Of a stretch of 6,906 bases of DNA, positions 6,329-6,906 are shown piece by piece. The notes under the pieces were generated by a model. It did not search any database. It was not told the DNA's origin and saw only the letters and a list, made by a program, of their open reading frames with translations. Each line of letters begins with the position of its first letter. Position 1 is the first letter of the stretch. The translations under genes were made by a program, and so were the position numbers. The stretch is from a bacterium (GTDB lineage: Bacteria; Patescibacteriota; Patescibacteriia; CAIQCM01), in NCBI GenBank assembly GCA_023246535.1, contig JAHFIF010000064.1:1-6906 (forward strand). The letters run 5' to 3'.

Positions 6329-6365
6329 GCCCTGCACCCCACGTGGTGCAGGGCTTTTCATTTTT
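6329..6365 (+). terminator. Intrinsic terminator after purF
   Basis: GCCCTGCACC (6329-6338) pairs perfectly with GGTGCAGGGC (6345-6354) around a six-base loop, followed by TTTT, CA and TTTTT (6355-6365). The ten-base-pair G-C-rich stem and broken T-tract, starting 13 bases after the purF stop, make a strong terminator. Confidence 0.92.
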
Positions 6366-6383
6366 GGCGGTTTGTGCTAAGTT
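6355..6383 (+). promoter_or_regulatory. Putative promoter of the last gene
   Basis: An extended -10 like element, TG (6375-6376), one base, then TAAGTT (6378-6383), lies 17 bases after a weak -35 candidate TTTTCA (6355-6360) that sits within the T-tract of the purF terminator. Transcription would begin near 6390, about 34 bases before the ATG at 6424. Support comes mainly from the shared TTGTG(n)TAA core found at the two other promoters in the window. Confidence 0.45.
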
Positions 6384-6423
6384 AAGCCGTTCGTAATGGA
6401 CGCAACGGAAGAAAGGGGAGAAC

Positions 6424-6906
6424 ATGCTCATTAACACAAAATACGGTTCGGTTGACTTGGCGGTCCGTCCGCTCCTGGGAACGACCGTCATGGTCGTGAC
6501 GCGCGGCGGTTGGATATCCAGGGTTTGGCCCGGCTTGGGGGGTGTTTTAGTGGAAGAGGGCGCGGTCCTGATGCTGCGCGACAAATCGTATTCGATCTAT
6601 GAAACGATCGAAGACGCGCTCTCCGCGCTCATGCAAGCGGTCGAGGCCTACGGCGACGAACGGCGCGGCGAACTGGCCGCGGTCAAGCGTTGGCGCGCCG
6701 AACTGAAGCGGCTCGTTGCCGATCTGCTCGACTTCGACCGGCTCTACGCCAAAGGCGTTGCCGAAAGCGCCATTATGGGCGTCGGCAGCCAATTGACCGG
6801 TTCCAGCGCCACGACGAAAAAGGCGGCAAAAAGAATGATCGGCGCCGCCGCTTCGCCCGTTGACGCGCTCGGCCGGCGCAATCCCGGCCGGCAGCGCATG
6901 TTGCTG
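6424..6906 (+). CDS. Unrecognised protein, 3' end beyond the window
   Basis: From the ATG at 6424, preceded by AAAGGGGAG (6412-6420), the frame stays open for 161 codons to the last base of the window, so the gene is cut off. I do not recognise the family. Residues about 5-58 look strand-rich (TTVMVVTRGGW, GVLVEEGAVLML, SYSIYE), and about 61-112 look helical and charged (TIEDALSALMQAVEAYGDE, then ELAAVKRWRAELKRLV). A Gly/Ser/Ala/Lys-rich stretch follows (118-161), perhaps a flexible basic tail or linker. There is no signal peptide or membrane helix. Residues 38-66 align with residues 41-76 of the protein encoded at 3797-4777, suggesting a common domain. Strong ribosome-binding site, consistent codon use and a plausible promoter support a real gene; function is unknown. 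Confidence 0.8.
   Translation, partial: MLINTKYGSVDLAVRPLLGTTVMVVTRGGWISRVWPGLGGVLVEEGAVLMLRDKSYSIYETIEDALSALMQAVEAYGDERRGELAAVKRWRAELKRLVADLLDFDRLYAKGVAESAIMGVGSQLTGSSATTKKAAKRMIGAAASPVDALGRRNPGRQRMLL

Noticed and set aside
5059..6342. 427-aa minus-strand open frame opposite purF
   Set aside because: purF is unmistakable on the + strand with all catalytic motifs, and the antisense frame crosses the purF terminator and shows no recognisable domain.

Overview
The window reads as an ordinary GC-rich bacterial chromosome segment under the standard code: TAA, TAG and TGA all act as stops. All six supported coding regions are on the + strand; two of them are cut by the window edges. The short AT-rich heptamer repeats between genes, the weak or absent Shine-Dalgarno sites of the left-hand genes and the gene mix are compatible with a Patescibacteria/CPR lineage. 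That is a guess from memory of such genomes, and no phylogenetic marker here proves it.

The left half (1-3533) looks like one transcription unit. It holds the last 46 codons of an unknown protein, then a membrane-anchored putative glycoside hydrolase of the DUF4015 type (154-1332), an RDD-family membrane protein (1408-2028) and a TM0106-type RecB-like nuclease fused to an RNase H-like exonuclease domain (2028-3533). The nuclease start overlaps the RDD stop by one base. The 75-base gap before the RDD gene is filled by a striking inverted array of 7-bp tandem repeats.

The 263-base gap at 3534-3796 separates the two halves. It holds a G-rich palindrome, a 20-bp inverted repeat with an 84-base AT-rich spacer, probable terminator hairpins, a near-consensus promoter (TTGACA, 17 bases, TAATTT) and a 13-bp tandem repeat in the 5' leader of the next gene.

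The right half (3797-6906) is organised differently. Three genes each have their own promoter-like site and a strong Shine-Dalgarno, and the first two end in clear hairpin/T-run terminators. They are an unrecognised 326-aa protein, the amidophosphoribosyltransferase PurF (first committed step of de novo purine synthesis, with Fe-S ligands), and an unrecognised protein that runs off the window. The two unrecognised proteins share a short alignable motif near their N-termini, so they may belong to one undescribed family flanking purF. This is the most interesting signal I found. No RNA genes, insertion sequences or CRISPR arrays are visible.
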